Source: an uncultured Alteromonadaceae bacterium (GTDB lineage Bacteria > Pseudomonadota > Gammaproteobacteria > Enterobacterales > Alteromonadaceae). Taken from it: a stretch of 64,000 nucleotides of DNA. Shown here piece after piece: positions 27,364 through 36,214 of this stretch (position 1 is the first letter of the stretch; each line of letters opens with the position of its first letter). The notes beneath the pieces were generated by a model. The model made no database searches. It had not been told where the DNA came from and was given only the letters and a program-made list of their open reading frames with translations. The stretch spans positions 372,001 through 436,000 of the forward strand of contig CANLWS010000002.1 of NCBI GenBank assembly GCA_947494925.1. The letters run 5' to 3'. A program made the position numbers and the translations under genes.

Positions 27364-27485
27364 AAGTGACCACGCCCTAACGCGAGCTGATTTCCAACAA
27401 GCTATTTGTAACTTGCCAAAACTAAATCACTCGTTTGATAAAATTCTTCGCGACAATAGACCGTAAATACAGTTCCAACTTAACA

Positions 27486-27501
27486 CTGTACTTTTATACA
27501 G
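27486..27501 (+). promoter_or_regulatory. LexA (SOS) box upstream of yebG
   Basis: CTGTACTTTTATACAG is an exact CTGT-N8-ACAG LexA site, 46 bases before the yebG start codon. Confidence 0.9.
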
Positions 27502-27547
27502 CATTGATCTACAGTTATTCCTGAGCTTAACTCATTGAGGAATATTC

Positions 27548-27844
27548 ATGTCTATTGTGATCAAATACGTCGTTGAACATAAAGGGGTAGAGAAACTTGT
27601 GACTACCGATAAAAAAGAAGCTGATAAGTACGATAAAATGTTGGACGTCGCAGATAACCTGGCTGGTTATATTGATGCCAAAGGATTAAAACTTGAAGCA
27701 GATGCGCTCGAAGATCTCAGTATCATGTTGGCAAAAAATAAAGATGCAATTTCAAAGTTATTGCGTGGAGCCAATGCACAAGACACTCTGGCAGAAGATA
27801 CGGCTGCAGTAGTTGAAATAGAACCTAGACAAGCTCAAGGTTAA
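27548..27844 (+). CDS. yebG: YebG family DNA-damage-inducible protein
   Basis: The 98 residues, VIKYVVEHKGVEKLVTTDKKEADKYDKMLDVADNL with SIMLAKNKDAISKLL, align well with E. coli YebG (about 96 residues), a small SOS-induced protein of uncertain biochemical role. The start follows GAGGAATATTC. A LexA box and a strong terminator frame it as a single-gene unit. Confidence 0.93.
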   Translation: MSIVIKYVVEHKGVEKLVTTDKKEADKYDKMLDVADNLAGYIDAKGLKLEADALEDLSIMLAKNKDAISKLLRGANAQDTLAEDTAAVVEIEPRQAQG

Positions 27845-27847
27845 GGC

Positions 27848-27877
27848 AAAAAAAAGAGCAGTTAACTGCTCTTTTTT
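27848..27877. terminator. Bidirectional terminator between yebG and DAHP synthase
   Basis: AAAAAAGAGCAG, loop TTAA, CTGCTCTTTTTT: an A-run, GC stem and T-run on both strands, between converging genes. Confidence 0.93.
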
Positions 27878-27891
27878 GAATGAACTAAAAG

Positions 27892-29235
27892 TTATTTGGT
27901 TTTCAGATGGTCGGACACCAAAAATGCCATTTCCAGCACCTGATCCGCGTTTAGTCGCGGGTCGCACTGTGTTTTATAGGCTTCTGCCAGGTCATCATCA
28001 CTAATCTGGTAAGCACCACCTGTGCATTCAGTAACGTGCTGACCAGTCATTTCCAGATGAATACCACCAGGATGCGTTCCTTCCGCTTGGTGTGCTGCAA
28101 AGAATTGCTGAATTTCTTTAAGAATGTCATCAAAATTCCGCGTTTTGTATCCGCTTGATGCCTTTTTGGTATTGCCATGCATGGGATCAGAACTCCACAC
28201 GACTTTGCGTCCTTCCTGTTTAACCCTGCGTAATAAACGCGGCAAATTCTTTTCCAGGTTGTCAGCTCCCATTCGGGTAATGAGAGTAAGTCGACCGGCA
28301 AGGTTTTCGGGGTTTAGCGCGTCAATCAGTTCCATCAACTCATCTTCCTGCATGCCAGGGCCAACTTTAACTCCAACTGGATTATGGATCCCACGGAAGA
28401 ACTCGATGTGAGCGTGGTCCAACTGTCTGGTGCGTTCACCAATCCAAATCATGTGTGCGGAACAATTGTATGGGTTACCCGTTAAAGTATCGGTGCGCGT
28501 CAACGCCTGTTCGTAATTCAACAATAATGCTTCGTGGGAAGTAAACAAACTGGTTTCATGTAAGGTCGCGTGGCTCGCGGAATTTATCCCAATTGTGTCC
28601 ATGAAAGACAAAGTGTCCTGGATGCGGTTTGCCATATCCTGATAACGCTCTTTTAACGGATTGTTTTCCACGAAAGCCATGTTCCAGCGATTGACCTGAT
28701 GAAGATCTGCCAATCCTCCCTGGGCGAAAGCGCGCAATAAATTAAGTGTAGAAGCTCCTCTATGATAGGCTTCCAACATTCTGTCCGGGTCCGGCATCCT
28801 AGCTTCAGGAGTAAACTCGAAGCTGTTGATAATATCACCGCGATAGCTAGGAAGAGACACGCCATCAATAGTTTCCAGATCAGTTGATCGTGGTTTAGCG
28901 TATTGGCCAGCCATGCGCGCGACCTTTGTCACAGGACAACGCCCGGCGAAGGTCAAAACAATGGCCATTTGTAATATAACTTTAAATGTATCCCTTATTT
29001 TAGGAGCATTAAATTCTGCAAAGGATTCAGCGCAGTCGCCACCTTGTAGAAGAAAGCCATTACCTTCAGCTACCTGCCCTAACTGTTTAAACAGTTCTCT
29101 GGTTTCTGCCGCAAATACCAAAGGAGGATAACTGGCAAGCTTCTGCTCTACAGCTTCAAGATGTTGTAAATTTTCATACTTTGGTTGTTGCAGTATAGGC
29201 TTGCTACGCCAACTATCAGGTTGCCAATGGCTCAC
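27892..29235 (-). CDS. 3-deoxy-7-phosphoheptulonate synthase, class II
   Basis: First step of the shikimate pathway (phosphoenolpyruvate plus erythrose 4-phosphate). The 447 residues follow the plant-type class II enzyme: [97 protein letters not shown] and [17 protein letters not shown]. This class is unrelated in length to E. coli AroF/G/H. GTG start after AAGGAT. Single-gene unit. Confidence 0.96.
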   Translation of the reverse strand: MSHWQPDSWRSKPILQQPKYENLQHLEAVEQKLASYPPLVFAAETRELFKQLGQVAEGNGFLLQGGDCAESFAEFNAPKIRDTFKVILQMAIVLTFAGRCPVTKVARMAGQYAKPRSTDLETIDGVSLPSYRGDIINSFEFTPEARMPDPDRMLEAYHRGASTLNLLRAFAQGGLADLHQVNRWNMAFVENNPLKERYQDMANRIQDTLSFMDTIGINSASHATLHETSLFTSHEALLLNYEQALTRTDTLTGNPYNCSAHMIWIGERTRQLDHAHIEFFRGIHNPVGVKVGPGMQEDELMELIDALNPENLAGRLTLITRMGADNLEKNLPRLLRRVKQEGRKVVWSSDPMHGNTKKASSGYKTRNFDDILKEIQQFFAAHQAEGTHPGGIHLEMTGQHVTECTGGAYQISDDDLAEAYKTQCDPRLNADQVLEMAFLVSDHLKTK

Positions 29236-29354
29236 GGTTTATCCTTGCTTAAATTAAATTGGAATTAGTGTTTATCAGGTTAGCCCAATACTCTGTATTG
29301 CTCGGGCGAGGTAAAGTTACGGCCAGGTCCTTTGAAAATCAATCACCATCGTGA

Positions 29355-30095
29355 CTAATTTAGATAGGTTTGAAATAACCGATTTCCTGCTTCATCTGAA
29401 TAACATGAAATTTTACAACAAAAGGCCTGTTCAAGAAACTCTTCCTTCATTATCTCCTTAGCTAACCCAACTGCATAAACTCGCTTATCCTTCAGTAATA
29501 CAAGTTTATCTGCATACTGATAACAGAGGTTTAGATCATGATGGCTGACAACGACCAGGTTTCCTTTGCTAGCAAGTTGGTTTAACAATCCAAATAATAA
29601 ATGTTGATGTCTGTAATCAAGACCTTGGATAGGTTCATCTAACAATATCAATGCAGAGCCATTTTCGATTGCGGGCCAAACCTGCAATAGCGCCCGCGCA
29701 ATATGCACACGCCTTTGCTCCCCACCAGATAGGGCGGTAAGTTCACGGTTCATAAAGGGTTTGATTTCCAATGCCTGTTCAAGACTTTCAGGCATCTCAG
29801 CGGATGCTGAAAAGAACTGAAGAGTTTCCCGAACGGTGATCGTAAACACCTGATTGTGGCCCTGTTCCTGAAAACAACGCAAGTTTGCAAGCTCAATCAG
29901 ATCGTACTCAGATAAGTCTTTTCCTAGCAATTCTACCTTGCCTGAGTCAGAGCTTAAAAGCGCAGACATCACGGCCAATAACGTTGACTTACCTGATCCA
30001 TTATTGCCCAGAATGTGCACCATATGTCCTCGTTTCAGACTCAAATTTACGTCTGAAATTCTGTTTAGTACGGACACCCCCGTTAACTCAATCAT
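29355..30095 (-). CDS. btuD: ABC transporter ATP-binding protein, BtuD-like
   Basis: The 246 residues have Walker A GNNGSGKST, Q-loop CFQEQGH, signature LSGGEQRRVHIARALLQ, Walker B ALILLDEPIQGLD and switch His in VVVSHHDLNL. The extra 'PIQGLD' and short N-terminus match vitamin B12 importers. It begins 2 bases after the permease gene. Cobalamin is the most likely substrate, but related haem/siderophore importers are an alternative. Confidence 0.85.
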   Translation of the reverse strand: MIELTGVSVLNRISDVNLSLKRGHMVHILGNNGSGKSTLLAVMSALLSSDSGKVELLGKDLSEYDLIELANLRCFQEQGHNQVFTITVRETLQFFSASAEMPESLEQALEIKPFMNRELTALSGGEQRRVHIARALLQVWPAIENGSALILLDEPIQGLDYRHQHLLFGLLNQLASKGNLVVVSHHDLNLCYQYADKLVLLKDKRVYAVGLAKEIMKEEFLEQAFCCKISCYSDEAGNRLFQTYLN

Positions 30096-30097
30096 TT

Positions 30098-31060
30098 TTA
30101 GCGCTGCCGCTGCAATTTGAGTAAGGAAAAGAAGAAGACAGGACCACCCAAGGTTGCCGTTAACATTGAGACAGGAATATTGAATCCTGTTGCCGTGTCA
30201 GATACCACAACCACTAACATTAGAAGCAGTGCTCCGCATATTGCCGATGCAGGCAAAATGAAGCGATTATCGAAACCAAAGAAATTCCTGAGTAAATGCG
30301 GGACCAACAATCCGACAAAAGCTATGGAACCTGCGATGGAGACCGCTATACCCACCAATAACGCGCAGGCAAAAAGCAGTTTCCGGTTGAATTTCTTAAC
30401 GTCCAAACCAGCAAGTTGTGCGTTGCTGGCACCAAAGTAATACCAGTTCAATGGCTTTGCCTGTCGCATCAGATAAATCATTGCAACCAAACATATCGGC
30501 ACCGCAAAAAGCAAGATGTCCCACCCAGCCTGATGCAAACTGCCCATCAACCAAAATGTCAGGTGGCGCATCGACTGCGCATCTGAAAACAGATAAAGCC
30601 ACGCTATGATGGCTCCCGATAACGTGGATATGGCGATCCCGGCCAGGATCACTGCATTGCCCATTTCAGGCAACTTTCTCGACAATAAGTAGATAGCAAA
30701 GGTTGACAGTACTGCTCCTGAGAAACAAAAGAGAGGTAACCAAATATGCAACTGAGTAATGGAGACCTGACTACCAAGTAACAAAAATATAGCGGCGAAT
30801 AAGCTTGCCCCACTTGTAATTCCTATGATGCCGGGATCAGCCAAAGGGTTTCGAAGAAGTACCTGTAAGCAGGCTGAGCTAACCGACAAGGCAGCACCAA
30901 CAATTGCAGCTGTGACCACCAGTGGCAGGCGCAGATACAGAAAAATCTTTTGCTGCACTGCACTTTTGGTAAACACATCCAACCCCGTAAACAACGCGTA
31001 CAGAGTCACCAAAATGAGCGTGACCAACATCATCAGTAGTACTTTATTGTTAGATTTCAA
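30098..31060 (-). CDS. btuC: FecCD/BtuC-family ABC permease
   Basis: A 320-residue inner-membrane protein with about ten helices and the family marks PLVVTAAIVGAALSVSSACLQVLLRNPLADPGIIGITSGASLFA and GSIAFVGLLVPHLLRNFFG. It pairs with the ATPase 2 bases downstream. The start at 31060 is TTG, three bases after the phosphatase stop; ATG codons ten and eleven codons later are alternatives. No periplasmic binding protein (btuF) or BtuB is in the window. Confidence 0.88.
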   Translation of the reverse strand: MKSNNKVLLMMLVTLILVTLYALFTGLDVFTKSAVQQKIFLYLRLPLVVTAAIVGAALSVSSACLQVLLRNPLADPGIIGITSGASLFAAIFLLLGSQVSITQLHIWLPLFCFSGAVLSTFAIYLLSRKLPEMGNAVILAGIAISTLSGAIIAWLYLFSDAQSMRHLTFWLMGSLHQAGWDILLFAVPICLVAMIYLMRQAKPLNWYYFGASNAQLAGLDVKKFNRKLLFACALLVGIAVSIAGSIAFVGLLVPHLLRNFFGFDNRFILPASAICGALLLMLVVVVSDTATGFNIPVSMLTATLGGPVFFFSLLKLQRQR

Positions 31061-31063
31061 AGT

Positions 31064-31537
31064 CTACGAGCGACCTTGAATATGAGAAATCAGACCGTCA
31101 GACGCTTCCTCAATCAAATCAAGTACATATTCGAAGCCTTTTTTCCCGCCATAATAAGGATCCGGAACGATGTCCTCTTCCAGATCGGCAAAAGACATAA
31201 GCAAATGAAGTTTATGATGAAGCGGCGCGGGGCAGGCCTCTTTTAAATTCTCCAGATTCTGATGGTCCATAGCGACAATATAATCAAAAATTTCAAAATC
31301 TTCTGCACTGACTCTGCGGCATGCCAGACCCGAAAAATCATACCCTCTAGCTTCGCCCACTTGTTGGGAACGCTCATCTGGTGGACAACCGGTGTGGTAA
31401 CCCATTGTGCCAGCAGAATCGATATGCAGATCCAACTGACGTTGTTTTGCCTTATGTTTAAACACCGCTTCAGCCGACGGCGACCGGCAGATATTGCCGA
31501 GACAGACAAATAGAACTGAGGCATTCTGTTGTGCCAT
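31064..31537 (-). CDS. Low-molecular-weight protein-tyrosine-phosphatase family protein
   Basis: The 157 residues contain the P-loop VCLGNICRSPSAEAV (nucleophile Cys12, Arg18) and the acid loop DPYYGG. Such phosphatases act on phosphotyrosine or related phosphoesters. The partner is unknown; a BY-kinase/capsule cluster, the usual neighbour of one subgroup, is absent. It is directly upstream of btuC (3 bases), so it shares its mRNA. Confidence 0.93.
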   Translation of the reverse strand: MAQQNASVLFVCLGNICRSPSAEAVFKHKAKQRQLDLHIDSAGTMGYHTGCPPDERSQQVGEARGYDFSGLACRRVSAEDFEIFDYIVAMDHQNLENLKEACPAPLHHKLHLLMSFADLEEDIVPDPYYGGKKGFEYVLDLIEEASDGLISHIQGRS

Positions 31538-31664
31538 GATGATTGATATCCCGATTTTTTTGAAAATTATTATCAGCAGGATCGAAGGAACTTGCCCTTC
31601 AGACTCTAGTAACTACATTCTAACCGCCTATAATAAGCCGTCTATAAAAAAATAGGAAAAATCA

Positions 31665-32363
31665 GTGAATATGTTGATGTTGAGTAGTTCTCGTGATGGT
31701 GATAGTGGTTATCTTGAAAGCGCTCGCGAGATGATTTTTGAGCAATTGAATGGCATTAACGAAGTATTATTCATTCCTTACGCAGGAGTGACCGTTTCCA
31801 AGGAGGATTATACTGAAATGGTCAGCAATGCCCTGCCCGAATTGAACGTTAAAGGCATTCATCAGTATCCTGACGCTACAGATGCTGTCTTGCAAGCTTC
31901 GGCAATTCTGGTTGGAGGAGGTAACACCTTTCAATTGCTAAGTGAATTGTATGAGCAAAACCTGATCGGCCATATACGGGAAAAGGTCTTAAGCGGAACG
32001 CCCTATATTGGTTGGAGCGCCGGTTCGAATATTTGTGGTAACTCCATAAGGACAACCAATGATATGCCAATTGTTCAGCCACATTCGTTCGGAGCCCTTA
32101 ATCTGGTGCCATTTCAATTAAATCCGCACTACAGTGACTACCAGCCTCCGGGTTTCAATGGTGAAACCCGGGCTCAGAGAATTTCCGAGTTTTGTGCGCT
32201 GAATCCAGATATGCCTGTTATTGGCATAAGGGAGGGAACAGCACTACTGAGGCAAGATAACAAGCTGACTTTGGTGGGCGAGCTAGACGGCATAGTTTTC
32301 GAGGGTAAGGAACAAAAGACAATTGTGTCAGGTCAGGATCTATCTGACTATTTGCTGGGGTAG
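31665..32363 (+). CDS. pepE: Dipeptidase E (alpha-aspartyl dipeptidase)
   Basis: The 232-residue S51 peptidase cleaves N-terminal Asp-Xaa dipeptides. It has ILVGGGNTFQLL, nucleophile serine in YIGWSAGSN, and IRTTNDMPIVQPHSFGALNLVPFQLNPHY, all matching E. coli PepE. GTG start (31665) after TAGGAAAA; an ATG two codons later is possible. It converges on bioD. Confidence 0.94.
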   Translation: MNMLMLSSSRDGDSGYLESAREMIFEQLNGINEVLFIPYAGVTVSKEDYTEMVSNALPELNVKGIHQYPDATDAVLQASAILVGGGNTFQLLSELYEQNLIGHIREKVLSGTPYIGWSAGSNICGNSIRTTNDMPIVQPHSFGALNLVPFQLNPHYSDYQPPGFNGETRAQRISEFCALNPDMPVIGIREGTALLRQDNKLTLVGELDGIVFEGKEQKTIVSGQDLSDYLLG

Positions 32364-32377
32364 CATTACCGTAACAA

Positions 32378-33049
32378 CTAAAAGAGCATTTCCGTTTTTA
32401 ACATTGATACGGCTTGTTCAGCGACATTCAGCCTGGGAATAACGCCCAGACAAGGCGCTGATATCAAGCCGTGCAGTGCGTCAATATTATCCTGTAAATA
32501 CAACATATCAGGGTCGATTTGGTTGGCAACCCAACCGGCAAGATTCAGTCCATCGCGCTTGATTGCCTCCACGGTCAATAAACTATGATTGAGACAACCC
32601 AATTTCAGACCAACAACTAATACAACGGGTAAATCATGCTGAATTACAAAGTCAGATAAAAATTGTGAATCATTCAGTGGCAGTCGCCACCCGCCTGCTC
32701 CCTCAACTAAAACCAGATCAGCATCTTTAGCCAGTAGATTTTCGTAGCCCTGAGAAACCGTTTCGACTTCAATGTTTATTTCTTCTTTCTTGGCCGCCAG
32801 ATGGGGAGCTACAGGGTCCAAAAAAGCAACAGGGTTTACTTCATCGTATTGCAAGACAACACTACTGTTTCGTTGCAACATGAGTGCATCCGAATTACGT
32901 AAACCTTCCGACGTTTCCTCACAACCTGCAGAAACCGGCTTGTAACCGATGCTCTTGAGCCCAGCCTGATTGGCGGCCATCAGTATTGCCTGACTGACGA
33001 ATGTTTTACCCACATCCGTATCTGTACCCGCAACAAAATAGCGTTTCAT
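32378..33049 (-). CDS. bioD: Dethiobiotin synthetase
   Basis: ATP-dependent ring closure of 7,8-diaminopelargonate. The 223 residues have the P-loop GTDTDVGKTFVSQA, YKPVSAGCE, VEGAGGWRLPL and VVLVVGLKLGCLNHSLLT. It is last in bioBFCD, 7 bases after bioC, with AGGATCGAG before the ATG. Confidence 0.96.
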   Translation of the reverse strand: MKRYFVAGTDTDVGKTFVSQAILMAANQAGLKSIGYKPVSAGCEETSEGLRNSDALMLQRNSSVVLQYDEVNPVAFLDPVAPHLAAKKEEINIEVETVSQGYENLLAKDADLVLVEGAGGWRLPLNDSQFLSDFVIQHDLPVVLVVGLKLGCLNHSLLTVEAIKRDGLNLAGWVANQIDPDMLYLQDNIDALHGLISAPCLGVIPRLNVAEQAVSMLKTEMLF

Positions 33050-33056
33050 CTCGATC

Positions 33057-33836
33057 CTAAATTTTAGTTAATGTCAGAAAGCTCACGGTGTAATCCAATG
33101 GCAACTGATTTTTTACGCCAAACTGTTTCATATAATGCAATTCGAGCTCGCGTAAGCTGGCGCGACGAATAACACTATGATTGTTCGTCTGCCTCACAAC
33201 ATTGGCACCAATCGCTTTGATTGATCCCAATAATTCGCGAATCGAATCGTGCCAGGTCACGTAAGTTCTGTTTTGCTGTTTAACCTCGAATCCCTGTTTT
33301 TTGGCAAGTTGCGACAACATTGTCGCTGAAGGGAATCTGTTAACATGGGGTCGTTGGTCAACTAACTGCCAACTACTATTCAGCTGATGGAACGAGTCAT
33401 CGCTCATAATGGCCAGCACAGCGTTCTTACCAGGGACTAAAATTCGATAAATTTCACCAAAGACCAGCTCTAGATTGTCGCACCACTGCAAGGCCATGCT
33501 TGAATATACAGAATCAAATGAAGCGTTTTGAAAGGGTAACTGTTCAGCATCAGCAGTGATCCAATTGACAGGCTCAGAAATAGCGTGACGAGCAAAATTT
33601 ACCATCCCGTGAGCAATATCCATTCCCCAAATTTGTTGACTCCGCTGCGCTAAAAGTCCCGTAACCCTGCCTGTACCACAGCCAATATCCAGTACACAAT
33701 TTAGCTCAGGATCAAGAAGATTCAATGCATCAAAGGCTATATCAGCCTGAACATCTGCGGCTGAATCATAGGTCACAGCAGCTTTGCTGAATTGTCTGGC
33801 AATACGTTGTTTTGATGTTAAACAGGTTTCTGACAC
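33057..33836 (-). CDS. bioC: Malonyl-ACP O-methyltransferase BioC
   Basis: SAM-dependent methylation of malonyl-ACP that starts pimelate synthesis. The 259 residues begin RIARQFSKAAVTYDSAADVQADIA, followed by SAM motif VLDIGCGTGRVTGLL and FDSVYSSMALQWCDN, as in E. coli BioC. I choose GTG at 33836 because it follows GGTAGGGAA and leaves no overlap with bioF; a GTG at 33851 would overlap bioF by 11 bases. The matching esterase BioH or a substitute is not in the window. Confidence 0.93.
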   Translation of the reverse strand: MSETCLTSKQRIARQFSKAAVTYDSAADVQADIAFDALNLLDPELNCVLDIGCGTGRVTGLLAQRSQQIWGMDIAHGMVNFARHAISEPVNWITADAEQLPFQNASFDSVYSSMALQWCDNLELVFGEIYRILVPGKNAVLAIMSDDSFHQLNSSWQLVDQRPHVNRFPSATMLSQLAKKQGFEVKQQNRTYVTWHDSIRELLGSIKAIGANVVRQTNNHSVIRRASLRELELHYMKQFGVKNQLPLDYTVSFLTLTKI

Positions 33837-33840
33837 TTCC

Positions 33841-35007
33841 CTACCTTTCACTTAACGTTGACAATGAAAGGCTTAACGCATCAACTAAAGCCAGTATTTC
33901 GGTCGCAGTATGTTCAGCGGTAATGGTAATGCGCAGCCTATCTGTACCTTTTGGAACAGTCGGGGTGCGGATTGCGTTTACCCAAATACCCAATGACTTG
34001 AGTTTCTCACTCAATCTGACCGCACGATTCGGTTCACCAATGGGAACAGGCTGAATTGGACTCTCAGAAGACATCAAGGGAATGCCGTTTTCTTGCGCAA
34101 GAGAGCGGAAAGTGGCTATGTTGTGTTTTAATACTTTTTGTCGCTTGCCATCACGCAGCAGTTTAATACTGGTTAAGGTTGCAACCGCCTGTGCAGGTGG
34201 CATAGCTGTGCTGTAAATATAGTGGCGGGAAAAATTTATCAGATAATCGATAAGCTCTTGTCTTCCGGCCACAAACGCCCCTGCTGTGCCCACAGCCTTT
34301 CCGAAAGTACCCATTAACACTGGAAGCTGCTGCTGGTTTAATGAGAATTCTTCTACCGAGCCCATTCCAGACTCGCCCAACACACCAAACCCGTGGGCAT
34401 CGTCAAGCATCAACATAGTTTGGTGAGGTGATGTGGTTTTAAGGATTTCAGAAATGAGACCAAGGTCACCGTCCATACTGAACACACCTTCAGTGGCTAA
34501 CAAAATATCCCCTGATAGTTCACTAAGCACAGATGTAAGGTGGGCAATGTCATTGTGTCTGAATCTATGCAATCTGGCTTCACTGGCTAAGGCGCCATCG
34601 ATAAAGGAAGCATGGATCAGTTTGTCAGCCACAACATGACATTGTTTATTCAAAAGAGCCTGACAAATAGCCTGGTTGGCTGCAAACCCCGAATTAAAGA
34701 GTAACACAGCATCCCGCCCTAACTCCGCAGCGAGATATTCTTCCAGCTCCCGATGAGCCTTGGTGTAACCGGTGACCAAAGGAGAAGCGCCACTTCCGGC
34801 TCCATAAAGACTCATTCCTTCAACCCAGGATTGCAGCACATCCTGGGATTGGCGCATGCCTAAGTAATCATTGCTGGAGAAATTCAGGTAATGCGCACCA
34901 GCCACTTCAATCAGCGTACCCTCTGATGAATCCAGACATTGTCTTGAGCGCAATAATCCCGCTTCAGAGCGTTTGTTCAGCTCTGCTTGAATAAACTCAA
35001 AAGCCAT
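33841..35007 (-). CDS. bioF: 8-amino-7-oxononanoate synthase
   Basis: PLP-dependent condensation of pimeloyl-ACP with alanine. The 388 residues contain HYLNFSSNDYLGM, LYGAGSGASPLVTGYTKAHRELEEYLA, LLFNSGFAAN, MLMLDDAHGFGVLGESG and the PLP-lysine motif MGTFGKAVGTAGAFV. Its start codon shares one base with the bioB stop (TAATG), indicating coupled translation. Confidence 0.97.
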   Translation of the reverse strand: MAFEFIQAELNKRSEAGLLRSRQCLDSSEGTLIEVAGAHYLNFSSNDYLGMRQSQDVLQSWVEGMSLYGAGSGASPLVTGYTKAHRELEEYLAAELGRDAVLLFNSGFAANQAICQALLNKQCHVVADKLIHASFIDGALASEARLHRFRHNDIAHLTSVLSELSGDILLATEGVFSMDGDLGLISEILKTTSPHQTMLMLDDAHGFGVLGESGMGSVEEFSLNQQQLPVLMGTFGKAVGTAGAFVAGRQELIDYLINFSRHYIYSTAMPPAQAVATLTSIKLLRDGKRQKVLKHNIATFRSLAQENGIPLMSSESPIQPVPIGEPNRAVRLSEKLKSLGIWVNAIRTPTVPKGTDRLRITITAEHTATEILALVDALSLSLSTLSER

Positions 35008-36116
35008 TACACTGTTTCAGCAGAACGATTTTTTCCTGATGAGGTTGCAGCATCGTAGAACAAATCAGGACCGGCATTTTCGGCTTCAATTTCTTCCAGT
35101 AAAGCAGCTTCGTGCGCCTCATCCGAGTATTCTTTGGTCTGCTTGGAATTGATCCCCAATTTCCTGAACAACATCACATCTTCGTGAGTTTCCGGGTTTG
35201 AGGTAGTCAGTAATTTGCATCCATAAAAAATGGAATTAGCTCCAGCCATAAAACACAGAGCCTGCATTTGTTCGTTCATTGCCTCGCGACCAGCAGATAA
35301 CCTGACAAAGGACTTGGGCATCATGATACGCGCGACTGCTATCGTGCGGATAAATTCGAATGGCTCCATGTCTTCCACATTTTCCATCGGCGTACCTTTC
35401 ACTTTCACCAACATATTGATTGGCACACTCTCGGGATGATGATCAAGGTTCGCCAACTGTACAAGCAAACCAGAACGGTCTGCTGCATTCTCACCCATTC
35501 CCACAATACCACCTGAACACACATTCATGCCGGCATGACGAACATTATCCAAGGTATCCAATCTGTCTTGGTAAGTACGGGTAGTGATAATGTCACCGTA
35601 GTATTCTGGAGATGTATCAAGATTGTGGTTGTAATAATCCAGTCCAGCCTGTTTTAAGGCGATAGCCTGGTCTCGGGTCAACATGCCTAGTGTCATGCAA
35701 GTTTCCAGTCCAAGCTTTTTGACTTCTCTCACCATCTCAAGCACATATGGCATATCCCTGTCTTTCGGATTGCGCCAGGCTGCGCCCATGCAAAATCGCG
35801 TTGACCCCGTCTGTTTGGCTTCTTTTGCTCGTTGGATGACTTTCTCAATTTCCATCAAGCGTTCTTTTTCCAGGCCGGTATCGTACCGCGCACTTTGCGG
35901 ACAATATTTGCAATCTTCAGGGCAAGCGCCGGTTTTAATGGACAGCAAGGTACTGACCTGAACGTAATTAGGGTCAAAATGCTGACGGTGAATGCTTTGT
36001 GCTTCAAACACCAAATCGTTAAATGGCATGGCAAACAAATGGTTTACTTCTTCAACCGTCCAATCATGGCGAACGGCACCCTGTTTTTGTGCCTCTTGTA
36101 CGTTGTGAAACGACAT
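35007..36116 (-). CDS. bioB: Biotin synthase
   Basis: Radical-SAM sulfur insertion into dethiobiotin. The 369 residues carry [11 protein letters not shown] (Cys65, Cys69, Cys72, the [4Fe-4S] site), [23 protein letters not shown] and the Arg-containing [10 protein letters not shown]. The C-terminus (about 325-369) is longer than in E. coli (346 residues) and rich in acidic residues. It is the first gene leftward from the BirA operator. Confidence 0.97.
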   Translation of the reverse strand: MSFHNVQEAQKQGAVRHDWTVEEVNHLFAMPFNDLVFEAQSIHRQHFDPNYVQVSTLLSIKTGACPEDCKYCPQSARYDTGLEKERLMEIEKVIQRAKEAKQTGSTRFCMGAAWRNPKDRDMPYVLEMVREVKKLGLETCMTLGMLTRDQAIALKQAGLDYYNHNLDTSPEYYGDIITTRTYQDRLDTLDNVRHAGMNVCSGGIVGMGENAADRSGLLVQLANLDHHPESVPINMLVKVKGTPMENVEDMEPFEFIRTIAVARIMMPKSFVRLSAGREAMNEQMQALCFMAGANSIFYGCKLLTTSNPETHEDVMLFRKLGINSKQTKEYSDEAHEAALLEEIEAENAGPDLFYDAATSSGKNRSAETV

Positions 36117-36170
36117 CTTTGACCCTTTACTTAATAAAAATGCTGGCTTAGTCTAAGGCGCGTTAGCACA

Positions 36171-36203
36171 TTGTCAACTCGTACCAGTGATTAAACTTTA
36201 CAA
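36171..36203. promoter_or_regulatory. BirA operator between bioB and bioA
   Basis: TTGTCAACT (36171-36179), 15 bases, ACTTTACAA (36195-36203): each half matches 7 of 9 bases of the BirA consensus TTGTAAACC-N15/16-GGTTTACAA. It lies in the 98-base divergent region, so biotin-loaded BirA would repress both directions. Confidence 0.85.
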
Positions 36204-36214
36204 GTGAGTATTTT

